Assembly (NCBI GenBank): GCA_025351545.1
Contig: JANXVQ010000649.1
Coordinates: 1-7,516 of the forward strand
Reading direction: 5' to 3'
DNA length: 7,516 nt
Source of the DNA: Spirosoma sp.
GTDB lineage: Bacteria; Bacteroidota; Bacteroidia; Cytophagales; Spirosomataceae
The notes beneath the pieces were generated by a model. The model ran no database searches. It worked only from the letters and a program-made list of their open reading frames with translations, and was not told where the DNA came from. This document shows, piece by piece, positions 7,012-7,516 of this stretch. The stretch's first letter is position 1, and every line of letters starts with the position of its first letter. The position numbers and the translations under genes were made by a program.

Positions 7012-7031
7012 TTTCAATAGCCTTTCAATAG
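7012..7031. repeat. Short tandem direct repeat TTTCAATAG
   Basis: TTTCAATAG occurs at 7012-7020 and 7023-7031, an 11-bp period, and the related ATTCAAT follows at 7043-7049. Spacing near one helical turn could suit a protein binding site. The repeats are short and may be chance. Confidence 0.25.
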
Positions 7032-7261
7032 GGCGCAAGTCTATTCAATCGCACAACTCATTTCTCATGCCCATTTACGATGGACACATAAAAACCATGT
7101 CCTGAAATCGAGAGTGAGCTATCTTAACGGAGGCCGACGTGTCGTTCAGTGGCATATTAGCTTACAGCCCCTGCTATTTCAGTGTTATTAATCCTGCTTG
7201 AACTTATCATTCCAGGAAGCGAGGACTCAATGAAAATACCGCACGAGTGGCCCCGACAAAC

Positions 7262-7311
7262 AAAAAAAAAGGTGCATAATCAACTGATCTACAGCTAATT
7301 ATACACCTTTT
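7262..7311 (-). terminator. Intrinsic terminator of the serine tRNA genes
   Basis: On the minus strand AAAAGGTGTATAAT pairs with ATTATGCACCTTTT (plus positions 7298-7311 and 7267-7280), a 14-bp stem with one G-U pair. The tract of nine T residues (plus-strand A run 7262-7270) overlaps the foot of the stem. It begins two bases past the discriminator of tRNA-Ser(GGA), so it should end that transcript. This is a textbook Rho-independent terminator. Confidence 0.88.
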
Positions 7312-7313
7312 CG

Positions 7314-7400
7314 TAGAGAGGAAGAGATTCGAACTCTCGATGCAGTCACCCGCATACACACTTTCCAGGCGTGCTCCTTCAACCACTCGGACACCTCTCT
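7314..7400 (-). tRNA. tRNA-Ser (anticodon GGA)
   Basis: Read on the minus strand, the 87-nt gene folds as a type II tRNA. The acceptor stem AGAGAGG (7394-7400) pairs with CCTCTCT (7315-7321). The D arm, TCCGAGTGGTTGAAGGA, is typical of tRNA-Ser. The anticodon loop CTGGAAA carries GGA (plus 7364-7366), which reads UCC and UCU. The long variable arm ATGCGG-GTGA-CTGCAT is the serine hallmark. The T arm is GAGAG-TTCGAAT-CTCTT with one G-U pair. The discriminator is A (7314), and the next bases are CGA, so the 3' CCA is not encoded. It lies just after a terminator-like hairpin and before a strong terminator. Confidence 0.97.
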
Positions 7401-7406
7401 AAAAAC

Positions 7407-7434
7407 GAAGTCAGCAAACCAACTTGCTGACTTC
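7407..7434 (-). terminator. Terminator-like hairpin between the two serine tRNA genes
   Basis: GAAGTCAGCAA (7407-7417) and TTGCTGACTTC (7424-7434) form a perfect 11-bp stem with a 6-base loop. On the minus strand it is followed by GTTTTT (7401-7406), the layout of an intrinsic terminator. It starts directly after the CCA end of tRNA-Ser(CGA), and its T-tract touches the first base of tRNA-Ser(GGA). It may be a partial terminator or a processing hairpin. Confidence 0.7.
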
Positions 7435-7516
7435 TGGCAGAGAGCGAGGGATTCGAACCCCCGGTACCCTTACGAGTACTTCTGATTTCGAATCAGACCC
7501 ATTCGACCACTCTGGC
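7435..7516 (-). tRNA. tRNA-Ser (anticodon CGA), 5' end outside the window
   Basis: Read on the minus strand, the gene enters at its D arm (GCCAGAGTGGTCGAATGGGT); the 5' acceptor strand and about two more bases are cut off by the window end. The anticodon stem-loop is TCTGA-TTCGAAA-TCAGA with anticodon CGA (plus 7488-7490), which reads UCG. The long variable arm, GTACTC-GTAA-GGGTAC, marks it as serine. The T arm is GGGGG-TTCGAAT-CCCTC with one G-U pair. The 3' acceptor strand is GCTCTCT, the discriminator is G, and CCA appears to be encoded (plus 7435-7437). It is upstream of tRNA-Ser(GGA) in transcription order. Confidence 0.93.

Larger units (their letters stand above)
6732..7261. other. Long intergenic region, no recognisable gene
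   Basis: About 530 bp between the oxidoreductase start and the tRNA terminator carry no frame I would call a gene. The longest neat small frame is 6820-6897 (+), 25 codons, with no supporting signal. The oxidoreductase promoter should lie in the first 100 bp (minus strand), which is rich in A/T runs, but I see no clear Bacteroidota -33/-7 pair. Small structures (6839-6899, 7057-7112) and a short direct repeat (7012-7031) are present. It could hold an untranslated RNA or decayed sequence. Confidence 0.5.

Noticed and set aside
7057..7112. Hairpin-like pairing CTCATTTC with GAAATCGAG, plus inner GGACA/TGTCC
   Set aside because: Stems are short and bulged with large loops, too weak to list as a feature.
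6732..7261. CRISPR array or known riboswitch
   Set aside because: There are no regularly spaced repeats of CRISPR length, and no motif of the cobalamin, TPP or other classes I know could be matched.
7314..7516. tRNA-linked attachment site or integrated element
   Set aside because: I found no second copy of the tRNA 3' ends in the window and no integrase or phage gene nearby.

Overview
The window looks like a chromosomal stretch from a Bacteroidota bacterium, most likely a Cytophagales member of the Spirosoma type. This is an inference. It rests on moderate base composition, genes without clear Shine-Dalgarno sequences and with A/T-rich leaders, a CcmF-type haem lyase with a long C-terminal soluble part, and the overall feel of the proteins. 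No single marker fixes the genus.

Layout. Bases 1-2221 (+) hold the 3' part of a cytochrome c haem lyase of the CcmF/NrfE family; its 5' end lies outside the window. A long hairpin flanked by an 8-bp direct repeat separates it from a 75-residue two-helix membrane protein (2322-2549, +). Next come a CNNM/CBS/CorC-type membrane protein with a TTG start (2630-3910, +) and pyrE, orotate phosphoribosyltransferase, with a GTG start (3944-4582, +). An OsmC-family peroxide-reductase-like protein follows (4658-5077, +). After a 304-bp gap with hairpins but no convincing gene, a glutathione-reductase-like flavoprotein disulfide oxidoreductase lies on the minus strand (5382-6731). A further gap of about 530 bp shows no recognisable gene. 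The window ends with two serine tRNA genes on the minus strand, tRNA-Ser(GGA) and a 5'-truncated tRNA-Ser(CGA). A terminator-like hairpin lies between them and a strong intrinsic terminator follows them.

Function. This is mostly housekeeping: cytochrome c maturation, pyrimidine synthesis, ion transport or membrane homeostasis, thiol/peroxide redox chemistry and translation. The OsmC protein and the flavoenzyme face each other tail to tail and both use cysteine pairs, so a shared oxidative-stress or thiol theme is possible, but they are not in one operon. I see no phage, CRISPR, toxin-antitoxin or defence system and no clearly new multi-gene system. The points most worth a second look are the flanked hairpin after the haem lyase gene, the flavoenzyme lacking the usual catalytic histidine, and the terminator-like hairpin abutting tRNA-Ser(GGA).
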